In this document: piece after piece, positions 35,717 through 46,605 of the stretch
Layout of the letters: each line of letters begins with the position of its first letter
Position numbering within the stretch: the stretch's first letter is position 1
NCBI GenBank assembly: GCA_024449915.1
Contig: JAMZAV010000054.1
Location: 868,001-932,000, forward strand
DNA length: 64,000 nt
From: Sweltsa coloradensis
Taxonomy: Eukaryota > Arthropoda > Insecta > Plecoptera > Chloroperlidae
Reading direction: 5' to 3'
Translations under genes and position numbers: made by a program
The notes under the pieces: model-generated
Told to the model about the DNA's origin: nothing
The model's database searches: none
What the model saw: the letters and a program-made list of their open reading frames with translations, nothing else

Positions 35717-36265
35717 TTCCATTTTCATTCGTATTAATAACTATTAGCTTTAGATTCTTTATTAGTTTTATCTCGACATGGTCTCCACGATCCTAAACTA
35801 ATTTAAGGAGAAAGGATATTATTTTTAATAATATCTACGTCGTTTTACTGTCCAGTTTTATTATTGTTATAATAATAATATCGTTATATTAAAAATTCTT
35901 GGCTACCATTATCTTCATCACTTATAAAATAAATATGAACTGATTGTACGTCTGAAACGATAAAGGACATTATTCAGGGCGGAGGAGCACGAAATAAAAT
36001 GTGACAAGTATATATATTGTATAAATTTGCAAATTTCAGATTCCATAATTCTAAGCACGAATAACATTTCAAAAGACAACCAATCAGGCCCTATGACAAG
36101 AAGCCGGACTAAAAAGGTTTCACTACAGTAAGCTGTGCTATTTAGTTTCTCAATTGACGACTCGAAATGGGCGGAGCTTAAAACGATCGATAGGTCACGT
36201 GACAAGTATTGAGTATAAATCCTCATTTCGCAAGTTGGCGTCTGCTGAACGGCGCATCACTTATC

Positions 36266-36991
36266 ACGCTCTAACTTTTATTCTATTCATTATTCGACAA
36301 TACTTAAATGAATAATATTTAGCAAACGTATCATTCCTTGTAAAAGCGATTATTTCGATTAATTGACAAAGTCGTTAGCTTGTTATAACAATGTACGCAT
36401 CACACAAGTGAAAATTATCAATGACTTAAGTTTTCTCATTAATTAATTTGACAAAAACTACTGATCGATTTCGACAAGAATTCTTTGTAATGCAACAAAA
36501 TCTTTAATCGAACTTTTAGACAAGAAATTACAACCTCTACGTATTGATAAGTCGCATGAACGAAAATTTACAGCATAGAGTTAATCGATGAGGTCCTTCA
36601 CCTTCGTATCATGACTATCATCAAGCAACGTAAAGAACAGTTTCTGACGTATTTTAAATAAAACACATTAATGCAATATTACTTATTCTCATTTATCTGC
36701 AGGTCTCACGATCTACTTCTATTAGAAAGTTATTTTAATATATCTACTAAACAGTCTGATGCATATTTTTAAAAAAAGGTCATTGTCGAAATCCGATCAT
36801 ATTTTTTGTCAAAATAAATATGATGAAACTTTAGAATCGATAATTTTCAACAGATGATGCGTAAATTGTTCATATACAAGCTAACGAATGTGTCAAAAAA
36901 TCAAAATAATCGCTATAACAAAGAATGATATATGCTAAATATAGGTATATTAAGCTATGCGTTCAGTATGAATAGAATAAAGTTAGAGCGT
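36266..36991. mobile_element. Element with ~220-bp inverted arms
   Basis: The left arm (36266-36485) begins ACGCTCTAACTTTTATTC. The complement of the right arm (36776-36991) begins ACGCTCTAACTTTATTC. The arms share GCGATTATTT-GATT, TTGACA, CGTTAGCTTGT, TACGCATCA, GAAAATTATC and GATTTCGACAA in the same order. About 290 bases of unrelated sequence lie between. No transposase frame is present, and flanking duplications are unclear. Confidence 0.75.
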
Positions 36992-37139
36992 TGGATAGTG
37001 TCCGGGTTGGCAACATGCAAGCAGCTGTCAACTTGCAAATTAGATGTATTTAATACCAAACTAATTCCGCCATATGCCGATCGGTAACGGTCCAAAGGAA
37101 GCGGATACATTAGTCGTCAATTGCCACCATCCGTATATT

Positions 37140-37387
37140 TTTTCATGACATGCCCGCACCGACCCCGCACCTCACTTTTTCTATATAACCTCGCGCCCCG
37201 CACCTTCAGCCGAGGCTATATAAGGCGGGCGATGCGTGCTTGCCAACCACTGTGACTCCAACCCCCGTAGAGTCACGGTCAACCTTGAAAATGTCTGACG
37301 TAGTACAGACGAAACGTCGGTGGACGCCCAGGTTCTGCCCTGGTTCATCTTATTTTCGACGCGGTTTTACCCAAGATCCTTGTTTTT

Positions 37388-37390
<3 letters not shown>
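37140..37390 (+). promoter_or_regulatory. TATA-containing GC-rich segment with GAAACGTC hairpins
   Basis: A TATATAAG box at 37217-37224 is followed by GC-rich sequence with GTCTG/CAGAC and CCAGG/CCTGG stems around GACGAAACGTCGG (about 37308-37320). Such GAAACGTC segments are common in Penelope-like and related retroelements. It could be a retroelement end with its own promoter. A complete hammerhead core is not present. Confidence 0.35.
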
Positions 37391-37427
<37 letters not shown>

Positions 37428-37430
37428 TAT
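37391..37430. repeat. (TA)n microsatellite
   Basis: Alternating TA run with one C interruption. Confidence 0.95.
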
Positions 37431-37805
37431 ACGTCATTAGAAATGAAACATAAAGCTCACTGCCCACATTAAACTCGAAATCAGTTTATGGCATTATTAC
37501 AAATCATTGCTAAGCTGCCAGAGCTTTACTTAACAAAGAGAATGCCATCAAAGACACGCCTGCCTGCAATATCCGGGCTGTCTAGTGTCTTGACCGTGAA
37601 TAAAATGTTATGATTAGAGATACGTGCATATTGCACTTTCAAGTGTCCATTTATAGCGTTTCGTAGCATTTTTTTTGCCACCTTCAAAAGCTTGTGTATG
37701 AAGTTTTTTAATATTTTTTTATTTAGGAATTATGTGATCAAGGTTGAATCAATATCAACTGATTAAAAATGTGTAAATAATGGATAATATGTAATATTAA
37801 ATTAG

Positions 37806-38308
37806 CTCATTCAGACCATAATTAAATTGGCACGAATTAGGATATTTTAAGCTAAAAATTAACATTCCGTGATTTTTTCTAAAAAATTTTAGTAATTTTA
37901 TTATATTTTTCATTGAATATTTAAGGAATTATGGGAAATTTTGGATTTCGAATAAAAGCAACGTTTGATGGTCAAATGTAAATTTTAAGTGCATTTCTAA
38001 AACTAGATTTTTTTCGGAATTTTTTGCATATTTTGGATTTTCTGTACCTCAAATACTCGCAATACTAGTAATATTTTAAATTCCGGGAAAAAAACAAAAA
38101 CAATTTTTTTTGCCCGTTTTTACACATTTCAATTTTCAATCTTCTCTAAAAAAGGTACTATTCGTCCTATCGCAATGAGGTAGAAAAAAATGTGAATTTG
38201 AATTCCCCAATTTGTTTAAATTTTTTGTTGGCCAAATTAAAAAAACTTTGTCTAATTTTTCAAAAATCAAAATTGTGTACATTATAATTGACGCGTGGTC
38301 TGAATGAG
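37806..38308. mobile_element. MITE with 13-bp terminal inverted repeats
   Basis: CTCATTCAGACCA (37806-37818) and its exact complement (38296-38308) bound an AT-rich, non-coding interior homologous to 31619-32053. TA lies one base outside the left end and immediately outside the right end. This fits a mariner-type insertion. Confidence 0.7.
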
Positions 38309-38399
38309 TACTACTGGAAAACCATAGTTTTAAGTGAAAAATTGCGCTTTGTAGAATCTTTTTACAAAACGCTTTTTCACGTAGGCTATCTCTAGTTAT

Positions 38400-38600
38400 G
38401 ATGTATATTTGTCGTATGTATTATATTGCCGGATACGTACTAGGGTCCTGGATAAAATAAACCTATTTCCAGGTACTTCAAGCCGTAAGGATTGATTATT
38501 GAATGTTTAAGATAGGTAAATGTGTTTTGACTGAGGAAAGGTCGGGAAAAAGTAAGTCAGAATCAGGCATGCATTCGTACCCGTGCGAGCCAGGGCGGCG
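38400..38600 (-). mobile_element. Probable family 1 SINE relic
   Basis: The complement keeps CTGACTTAC-like, CCTTTCCTCAGTC and CCTGG-type blocks in family order, but divergence is high. Confidence 0.3.
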
Positions 38601-38875
38601 CCCTGGCTGAGATTTTATCTTCAGACAGGGCGCACCTAGGCTAAACTGTGCAAAAACCGAGTGAGTGTATCCATATTTTCTTGAAGTTTTCGTTACTCTT
38701 TTACACTTTCCAGAGAAAATTTATAAATCTGTTCTTAGCCACACAAAAATACCGTGAATATTATCTTTGAAATATTGTTAGATTAAATAGTTGGAAGTGT
38801 TGTATCGTCGGTGATTAGGACATTTGCAGTTATTTTTATATTGTGTTGTGGTTGTTGAACTAATGCATATCCATA

Positions 38876-39271
38876 GTGAAAAGACGTGACACTTCTTGTG
38901 AATCTCAGAAGAACCTACAGCAAGTTCCTTTTTTACTAAGACTTCCAAACGAAGTGTTACAGGGAAATATGATTGTGTCTAGTAGTTTTACACAAGATAG
39001 CGAAGTGTTAGATTTAAATTTGGGCTGTGAGATTGAAAGTCTGCCGGTAGTAGGCGTACAGAATGAATGCAATACGAAGTATATTATGCTACATTATGGC
39101 AATGACAGGGAATATATTGAAATCTCTGCACAAAAATATTTTCGAATCGATAAACTAAAACATTTTCTATATTCAGGCCTTGCTACGTACGAAACATTTT
39201 GTCTTGACTATATTAAAAGACAGCTAGATTCATGCACAAAGGTGGCATACTATTGTTTTACTTACAAATAG
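38876..39271 (+). pseudogene. Unrecognised 131-codon open frame
   Basis: Open from 38876, but the first codon is GTG. The first ATG is at about residue 32, so it is either an internal exon or a relic. Composition is protein-like, with balanced charged and hydrophobic residues and a C-terminal FLYSGLATYETFCLDYIKRQ segment. I recognise no domain. The CAGGGCGGCGCCCTGGCTGA palindrome upstream (about 38591-38610) resembles hAT-type element ends, so a transposase N-terminal fragment is one possibility. Low confidence that it is expressed. Confidence 0.3.
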
Positions 39272-39504
39272 GATCAACTGCATAATTTGCAGCGAAATTA
39301 TTTTTTATTGTTTTAATTGTCATAGAGAGCGGGGAGGAGGGGTATAACAATGCAATATTATCGGTATTCACTTTTGACCGTCCTGGCACTATTTTATTTA
39401 CGACTGCACCCCTGGTCAGAATGGCTGCTAGTGGCGGGGGTCGAACCCAACACGTCGTGGGTATCGGTCTTGTTTGCAAGCGCTGAAGCACCTATATCTA
39501 TGTT

Positions 39505-39716
39505 TCAGGTGAACTTAGTATGTTGCGGATAGGACAATTGTGAAGGGATGTTCGAGGGCTATTTATAACCGGACACAACCACTTGCATTCGCATTAATGA
39601 CTGAGGAAAACCACGGAGAAACTTTCAGTCAGGTTTGCCGGTAACGACGAGATTTGATACCTGGCCCTCCCGAATCAGAGTCAAGCGCTAAGCGCTCGAG
39701 CCAACACAGTCGGTAT
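39505..39716 (-). mobile_element. tRNA-derived SINE, family 1 (3' truncated)
   Basis: The minus strand shows GCGCTTAGCGCTTGACTCTG, a degraded B box, GGCAAACCTGACTGAAAG and the ACATCCCTTCACAATTGTCC region. The last part of the family consensus is missing. Confidence 0.75.
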
Positions 39717-40107
39717 AGACTATGAGTTGTAGCTAGACCATTAATAAATGTAAATGTTTCTTCTGTAAGCGCGTGCGTGACACAAATTATGTTCCTTCAA
39801 ACCATGTGACTAGTACCACTGCACGCTCAGTAGCACGTTGTCTGTAGAACGAGTCAATAGCTAATCGGAAAACGAGACAAAACGGCTGACTGTCTGCACC
39901 TACTTAAAATACTCTTGATTTTGATTGGCAGGAGCCTGCAGTATACGAGCAAATAGCGTACCGTTCATAAATCAATAGTAACAGCTGTTTCCTGAATAAA
40001 ACTTTTGTTTCACGCTAATAAAAGAGTAGTTGCCTGAGGTTGGTACCGGCGTTGGTTGTCTTTTATTTGTTATGTATATTTGCCGCTACGTTCGCGTCGT
40101 TTCTGAG

Positions 40108-40141
40108 TCAGTCTTCGGGTGAGTTTGCGTCTTGCTAGTTG
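40108..40141 (+). promoter_or_regulatory. Candidate TATA-less core promoter (Inr + DPE)
   Basis: TCAGT (40108-40112, with A as +1 at 40110) is followed by AGTTG exactly at +28 to +32 (40137-40141). That is the spacing of arthropod initiator and downstream promoter elements. The region is CpG-rich and 457 bases upstream of the ATG at 40567. A second TCAGT at 40342 lacks a good DPE. GGTGAGT at 40117-40123 could be a 5' splice site for a non-coding first exon. Confidence 0.35.
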
Positions 40142-40566
40142 CTAGACGGGACGGGAGACGGGAGACGGTAGACGAGAGCATGCACTCGCTCTCTCGGTCA
40201 AGCGGACGGCGCACTATGATCGCGTGTCGCTCTGTACTGGGCTAGTGCCCATTGCATAAATATCGATGTAGGCAAAGGAAACTGACAGGGGGCATGGCGT
40301 GACTACCAACCAGCCATTCTTTGGAATCAGGCCACTGTCATTCAGTCGGTTCGATGTTGTCTTCGCACACAGTACGAACGTAACACGTCGCGCCGCGAAC
40401 TAATAAGTGAGGCTATGTGTTGCACGCACGCCGTGAAAAGTGTTTCTTTAAGAGAACTGATGGGTTTTATATCGAGTCAATTCGACAATTGGACGATGTG
40501 TTGATAGCGTTTCGTTTCTTTATCGAGGTGGTGAAGTGATGTGTCTGGCCTAGGGCGAGTGTTGAC

Positions 40567-41295
40567 ATGCGGTGGCCCATGGGCCTCGCAGTGGTTTTGA
40601 TGACGAGTATGTGCGCGCCCACGTCCTACAAACACAACCCCGAAATCGCCAGATCCTGTTGGAACGACGAGGACTGCAAACTATACCCGTTTTGTATCAA
40701 GAGGCCTCTGGGGTGCCGCTGTCTACACAATGGTATCTGCCTCATGGCAAGGGGCCACCATCAACACTGTGAGGCAGACAGTCACTGCACCTGGGGTATG
40801 ATCTGTTCCGAGGAGGAGCTATGTGTATGTGTGATTGGTTCACGTTATTCTAGATTTAAAGATAATTGCATCATAGTGCCAAACCGAGACGAGCTTCCTC
40901 GTTTCGCCGACCTCCCCGATGGGGAGGACGAGCTTCCTCGTTTCGCCGACCTTCCCGATGGGGACGACCCCGACGCTCCCCCTCAGATCCCGGCGACCTA
41001 CGGCGGCCCCCTGCTGGTCGGCATCATCAGCATGAGCTTGGTGGTGCTCTGCTTGGGGGCAGCTCTGTGGTGTCGGTGCACTTCTCCACGGAGCCCTGCC
41101 GGACTGTCGCCGCCATCCTACCCCACCGAGAGAGAGGGCGAGAAGATACCACTCGACCTCCTCTACCTACCGCCGCCGGAGAAGTTCCAGACGCCGGGCT
41201 ATTACAATAACTATCGGAGTGTTGGGGAGAGATCACTTCCCAGCACCTCGAGAGATTCCCCAGCCGGAATAGGTCACCAAGACCTCTCAAGTTAA
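40567..41295 (+). CDS. Type I membrane protein, two six-Cys modules, PPxY tail
   Basis: A complete 242-residue frame in a GC-rich island. Residues 1-20 form a signal peptide. The ectodomain has exactly 12 cysteines in two modules: C31, 37, 43, 50, 52, 58, and C68, 74, 80, 86, 88, 101, with nearly identical spacing (5,5,6,1,5 and 5,5,5,1,12). This looks like an internal duplication, loosely like insect EB modules. An acidic 13-residue unit, DELPRFADLPDGE, is repeated in tandem at 108-133. The transmembrane helix is about 147-169, followed by a CRC motif and a proline-rich tail with PPSY at 182-185, a WW-domain ligand as used by Nedd4-type E3 ligases. The architecture recalls Shisa/WBP1-type adaptors, but I do not recognise the orthologue. 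It is probably a cell-surface or endosomal adaptor. Confidence 0.85.
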   Translation: MRWPMGLAVVLMTSMCAPTSYKHNPEIARSCWNDEDCKLYPFCIKRPLGCRCLHNGICLMARGHHQHCEADSHCTWGMICSEEELCVCVIGSRYSRFKDNCIIVPNRDELPRFADLPDGEDELPRFADLPDGDDPDAPPQIPATYGGPLLVGIISMSLVVLCLGAALWCRCTSPRSPAGLSPPSYPTEREGEKIPLDLLYLPPPEKFQTPGYYNNYRSVGERSLPSTSRDSPAGIGHQDLSS

Positions 41296-41414
41296 CCGCT
41301 CAACTTCTGCCAACCAAGTATTCACGAAGTTACAACTTTTGTTTACATAATTCTCTACTTTCGACGAGCGACCATTGGTTAACTATTAACTTTATACGTG
41401 TGTTTTATCCCTAA

Positions 41415-41446
41415 AATAAATGGGAATTGATAATAATGTAAATAAA
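41415..41446 (+). terminator. Candidate poly(A) signals of the plus-strand gene
   Basis: AATAAA at 41415-41420 and 41441-41446, 120-146 bases after the stop codon, in AT-rich 3' UTR sequence. Confidence 0.55.
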
Positions 41447-41749
41447 TTTTCCGCACAGTAAATGCTTAACTGTGCAGTGTGTTTGTGATATTAATAATGC
41501 CAGTAACATTTATGATGAAAATATTTATTACAAATAATCTTGTAGACATCAATATAGATTATACATTCTACACACAATAACCAACAAATTGAGGTAAGTT
41601 GAACAAACCAATTGACTCAATAATTGAGTACTTGTATCATTAGTTACATGAACAAAGAACAGCATTATAACATTCACCTTGAAATTACGTACGCAAGCAA
41701 ATAATGAGTACATTCAATAAACCGTTTAAAGGGACACATTGAAATTGTT

Positions 41750-41755
41750 TTTATT
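41750..41755 (-). terminator. Candidate poly(A) signal of the minus-strand gene
   Basis: AATAAA on the minus strand, 178 bases beyond the TAG at 41933-41935. With the plus-strand signals at 41415-41446 it makes the two loci convergent with non-overlapping 3' ends. Confidence 0.45.
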
Positions 41756-41932
41756 GTTCAGCCATTAGTTTAGTGGTCGAGTCGGTTGAGTTGCAGTGCA
41801 GTGGGCGGCTTCGTTTGCGTGACTCGTTTAGGCGGTAAGGACGGCTGCTGCGGCGGACCTGTGCCCTTATAATGATTTTTTAAATGTAGCACAAAAACGG
41901 CACTGCGCACAAATCACGACACTTTGTTTGGG

Positions 41933-42080
41933 CTAGAACTTGGTCGAGTGGAAGAGACAGTCATCTGATGGGAGAGGGGGCGCCACAACTCGTGGGGGTG
42001 CTAGCGAAGATCGGAGGACCGTGGGGGGCACCGGTAGAGGGTCGCTGCTGAAGAACTGTTGGGGTGGCCGGGCGTCCAAC
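41933..42080 (-). CDS. Terminal coding exon of an unrecognised minus-strand gene
   Basis: An acceptor TGATGGTTTCAG is followed by an exon starting with one base of a split codon, then 48 codons to TAG. The product is proline-rich (RPPQQFF, DPLPVPPTV, LAPPRVVAPPLP) and ends CLFHSTKF. Codons mostly end in C or G while surrounding DNA is AT-rich. A TATTAAC branch-like site lies about 20 bases upstream of the acceptor. The phase matches the donor exon at 55894-56050, giving a glycine at the junction. It is probably the intracellular or disordered C terminus of a larger protein. The plus-strand frame here is weaker. No domain is recognised. Confidence 0.55.
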
Positions 42081-43792
42081 CTGAAACCATCAAACACGGC
42101 GTTAATAATAGTTAAAACACCGGCGTATCTAATAGAAAACCAGGATAACGTAAAAGGGTTATTACGAAATTGGTTAGGGGTAGGCCTACTGTAATGGACA
42201 GGAATTGTTATGGTATATGGTGTAAACTTTTGGTTCGTGTCAACCTTAAAATCAATATTTCTAACCATAGGCCTACTCAAATACCAAAATTCAGATCAAT
42301 TTTGTGATTCAAGTTGTGGGTTACATTAATGTGTTTGATAATAGTAGGCGTATGTTTTGTGAAACCTATCAGAAAATACCAAACGAAAGTTTTACGATAG
42401 CTTGAATTACCAATTTTATTGGCGATAAAAATCGTTTACGATAGAGAAGACGTCGCTTTTATTATTTTTAGCTATGATATCTTTCACCTTTTCTTATTAA
42501 GGGATGTTCGGTTTTTATGCTTCTATACATTTAACGACCTTGGCACAAATAAAGCAAATGTCAAATATCAGCACTAAAAAGTAAATCCATTTCAAATCGC
42601 AGACTACCGTAGGTCCAACATTTTACTTCCTCAGTTTAGTGTATAGAAAATGCATGAATGCTATTGACTGTTAACCAACTATAAAATAAAAGAATGTATT
42701 AAAGAATTTACAATGTTATTTAACAAACCTTTATTGACTCTTCTGAAGGGGGGACAATTTTTAATCGGACAGTCATTGTAAATGTATGCATTAATTTATT
42801 ATAAAACAACAATGGTGCTAAAATAATAATATTTGTAATTAACTGTGAGCTAAGATGGCATTTGCGAGAGAAATAACATTAGTTTCAGAACTACAATCTT
42901 AACCAATTTTTTTCTGCTATTATATTGTTAAAGAGTAACGGTAAATCGAGACGATTTTATTAAAAAAGGGTAAAAAGGGTTAATTGGAAACTAATTTGGC
43001 CAACATTAATGCGAGAACTTGAAACATAGGCCTAATCATTGTATTAGTTTAACACGTGATATATTCAATAATAATGTGGGTCACTGTTATAAACTTCACT
43101 ATACCTAAGAAGCAAAGTGATACAAAATTAATATAAACAGGGTTAAATGCCTCGAATATTATATTAAATCTACACGTTTGAAACACTGTTTGAATGGAAA
43201 TACTTTTTAAGAAAACTGCGTGCAAAGGAATTATTGATTTCTGTTATCAGAGCTCCGGACGTGTTTTCACATTAACCTAACGAGCAATGTTTATGATAGA
43301 ATGTATGTTTTAATACATTATTCATAACAATCTACATGTATACCTTGATAAATTATTTATGTATTTATCGTAAATCCAATTTAAATTATAAAAACTCTAT
43401 ACACGACGTCCACAAATGCGGAAATCTATTTTTACACACACAAGATTTGAAGCGTGATGGCAGGTAAATGCACGATTCTCTGTGTGGAGTACATTGGTTG
43501 TAATTTCAATTACGTTGCGTGTGCAATTATCATGCCATGCAACGATGTATGCAGCCAACTCATTATCTACTTGCAATATAGCAGTTTAATGTTCAATGAC
43601 TGGGCCTAATTGATTAATGCGAACTAAGCGATAATGTCATTGTCTTAAGGTTGCAATTGTATTTTAGAAAACTAATACACTAGGATTTGTTTAAATAAAT
43701 AAATTTGGTTTTAACTCGAGTTATGCGTATAAGTAGATGGCTTGATAGATGTTTGTTGTTTGTCTCTTATCAATGCAATATTGGTATTTAGG

Positions 43793-43925
43793 ATGATGAG
43801 TAGTGATATATGAGGATATAATAAACATGACTTATGCGGGACTCAAACCCACGTCCTCGATTGTGCCATACGTGTCATACGTTTCGAACCAGCGCCCTAA
43901 TTGTGTGGGCCATCACGGAAGGCTA
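43793..43925. mobile_element. Dispersed repeat, family 3-related
   Basis: Shares GATGAGTAGTGATATATGAGG and a CTTATGCGGGACTCAAACCC block with 46493-46605 and a GATGAGTGGTGATAGATGAGG start with 49498-49643. The TCAAACCC/TCGAACC block looks like a reversed tRNA B box. Confidence 0.5.
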
Positions 43926-45537
43926 CAAATACATTGTACATTAGAATTCACGCAACTGATAAAGCACTTAGCAGATAATATGGATGTACTGTTTAATTTT
44001 TCCTAATGTTTTTTTTTGTAATTACATGGAACACATTCTCGTAATAGACTGTAGTATAGTAATAATCTATAAATCTACATGGAACCATTAGATTTATTAG
44101 CTGATTGCTTTCTCTGTGTGTTAGGTTAATATTGGAGCTTTATAAATAGTTCGTGTTCACAAAGCAAAATGCACGGCCGTTATTAACAATAGCTATTTGC
44201 TGTGCTACTGCTGTCATATTCGTGCAAACAAGCCAATAACTTTGTCAACTGAGTGTTATTTTTAGTTGAGTTCAGAGACCCACTGTTGTCAAGGTACGTG
44301 TGTTGGTACAGGACACTAAAGCTAGGCTTGTGCGTGTATTTCAGTTTAATCCGTACAAAGGTAAGCTACATTACAAATAGTGCTTCGTCTCTCGTTGAAT
44401 ATTATTATGCAAATTGAAAAACATATTTATCATGCAGCTTAACTGTCTGCCTAGCATTATCTTATATCGTGCATGTATCGTTCTACAATATAACAAAACA
44501 CGAACGTGTAATAGTTAACCAAAGAAATCGTCCATGCAATGTATCACATGTTGTTAATGATATTGTACTACCACTAATGAAAATCACTTCCTTGTACAGA
44601 TCATAATGATAATCTAACTATTCTACTTTATTAATCGTGCCAATCAAGTCCATTGCATTTACGCTGTGATTGTCAATAATGTCATCTTTCGTGTTAGTAG
44701 GTTTGAATGCATCAACAGGCGTACTACTAAATTAAACCATATTCGTGGGATTGCTCACATCATTTTTCACTATGGAGTTCGTCTGATGCTAAGCCAAATT
44801 AAATATGCAAATCATTACTTTTGGAGTAAAAACTGATGAGATTTTAGTGGCTTTATTATTTTTTAGAAGACCAAAACTATTTTGTTTGGTTGATACATGG
44901 GCTTACTCATATTATTAATGTTTCTGTCACATTTAACGTAAAAGTATACGATTTGAATAACTGCTTTTTGTTAGCTTTCACTTACACCTGTGACTATAGG
45001 AGCTGTGACATTTTGAATTGTGCTCCTAAAATCTTACGCTCTTTGCTGTTTTGGAGTATTTGAATCGTTAAACGTAACAAACAAGTCCTAGTCACAGGTA
45101 CGTGTAAGTAATAATTAAAAATTTAGCCATACAATAGTTTATAAGTATACAAAATAAAATAGTGTAAAAGTCGAAATGAAGGTTGAATGAAAATTAATAC
45201 ATTGTAGTATTGTAATGTTTTTTTGCTAACACACAAATTAATGTGTTCTAAAAAATGTGCTTTTGTATGTTTTTAACTTGCCAGTATCGTTAGAGTGGAT
45301 GCACGGATAATCGATATTAATGTTGTGTGGTCATGAATTGAATGAAAATGATATGTACTTTCCATAAATTATTTTTGGGAACATATTTATTGGTAAAATA
45401 TTGTTATCATAATATCGTGTCAATTTAAAGGTTTTAAAGTTGCTTGTATTGTATAACAAGGCTGAGTGCACGGATTTTCGTGTCATAAATGCTTCAGTCT
45501 TCAAAACAGAATGCCACCTGTGTATTGTTGAGTGTAA

Positions 45538-45596
45538 TTATATTTGTAATCGGTGTAATAATTAATATTTGTAATCGGTGTAAAAATTAATATCTT
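45538..45596. repeat. Short ~30-bp tandem duplication
   Basis: ATATTTGTAATCGGTGTAA followed by TAATTAAT or AAATTAAT occurs twice in a row. Confidence 0.8.
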
Positions 45597-46492
45597 TATT
45601 CCCAATAGTGACACTTAGCAACTCTTTATTTTTTTGTCCTCTTTTAGTCCTTAATCAGTTTTATTGCCAGTGATGATGCCGCAAGCCAAACCCTCCTCGA
45701 AAATAATAAATGCATTCCATGAAAATCACACACTAAAGAACCACACTTTGCGCCATTCGCCCCGTTCTATAATACTCATTTGTCTTGAATACCACAATAT
45801 TACTGAAATAAGTACAACAAAAACATTCTCATTGCGAGATTAAAAGAATTGGCAATCTTCAATCTTATTTTTATTCGTCAATAATTATATCCAATGCGTA
45901 CTGGATGCGCATTGAAAAAAACTGCTCAAATAATAATTATATTTCTTTTCTTTAATCAAAGAAATAACGGTGGAGTTTCTGATGCCAATTTAAGTTTGTA
46001 AATTACATTCTCAATATTACCTGGAAAACAAAATATGTAGACGTTGAAAAATAAGCATGGCTGGTTAAGATAATTCAGAAAGTTTTTCAAACTCTTTTTT
46101 TCTGTCTATGAAAACGAGAAAAGCTACATTTTCTTTTCACAGACTTTTTAAATTTCAACACCTCCACACAATTATTATTGAGCAAAATATGTGAAATAAT
46201 AAATTAGATCATCTCATGTTTCTACTTTTTGTCTGATTCAGTGCGTCATGAAATGTAATCTTAACGCGGAATCGGATTGTTACCTGCCAACTCAATGAGA
46301 GTAAAAAGAAAGTTTGTATGGATTTTATTTAAAAACAACTGGTGAGCGGAATGAGTTAATTTATAAATCGGAAAGTAGTATAAATGAAAGCAATATTACA
46401 AAAGTAAAGTTAGTTGTTATAGTCATTGTATATCACATAATGAACGATAATATTGATTTCTGTTATTATTGTAATAATATTTCTATTCAAGA

Positions 46493-46605
46493 CAATGAGT
46501 GGTGATAGATGAGGGTGAAGGACAGTTAAAAAAACCATGCCTAATGCGGGATTCGAACCAGCATCCTAGAGTCACACGCTTTGAACCGGTGCCCCAATAA
46601 GTTAC
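46493..46605. mobile_element. Dispersed repeat, family 3-related
   Basis: GAGTGGTGATAGATGAGGGT, then CTAATGCGGGATTCGAACC and a TTTGAACCGGTGCCCC end, as in 43793-43925. Confidence 0.5.

Noticed and set aside
37284..37320. Hammerhead ribozyme
   Set aside because: GAAAC is present, but the CTGANGA core is mutated (CTGACGT) and stem II cannot be formed convincingly.
40866..41290. Overlapping frames inside the membrane-protein gene on both strands
   Set aside because: Arg/Ser/Pro-rich frames typical of shadows in GC-rich coding DNA. The 242-residue frame has a signal peptide, ordered cysteines and a TM helix.
41940..42194. Plus-strand 84-codon frame
   Set aside because: Overlaps the minus-strand terminal exon, is Gly/Arg-rich and runs into AT-rich intron sequence without splice support.
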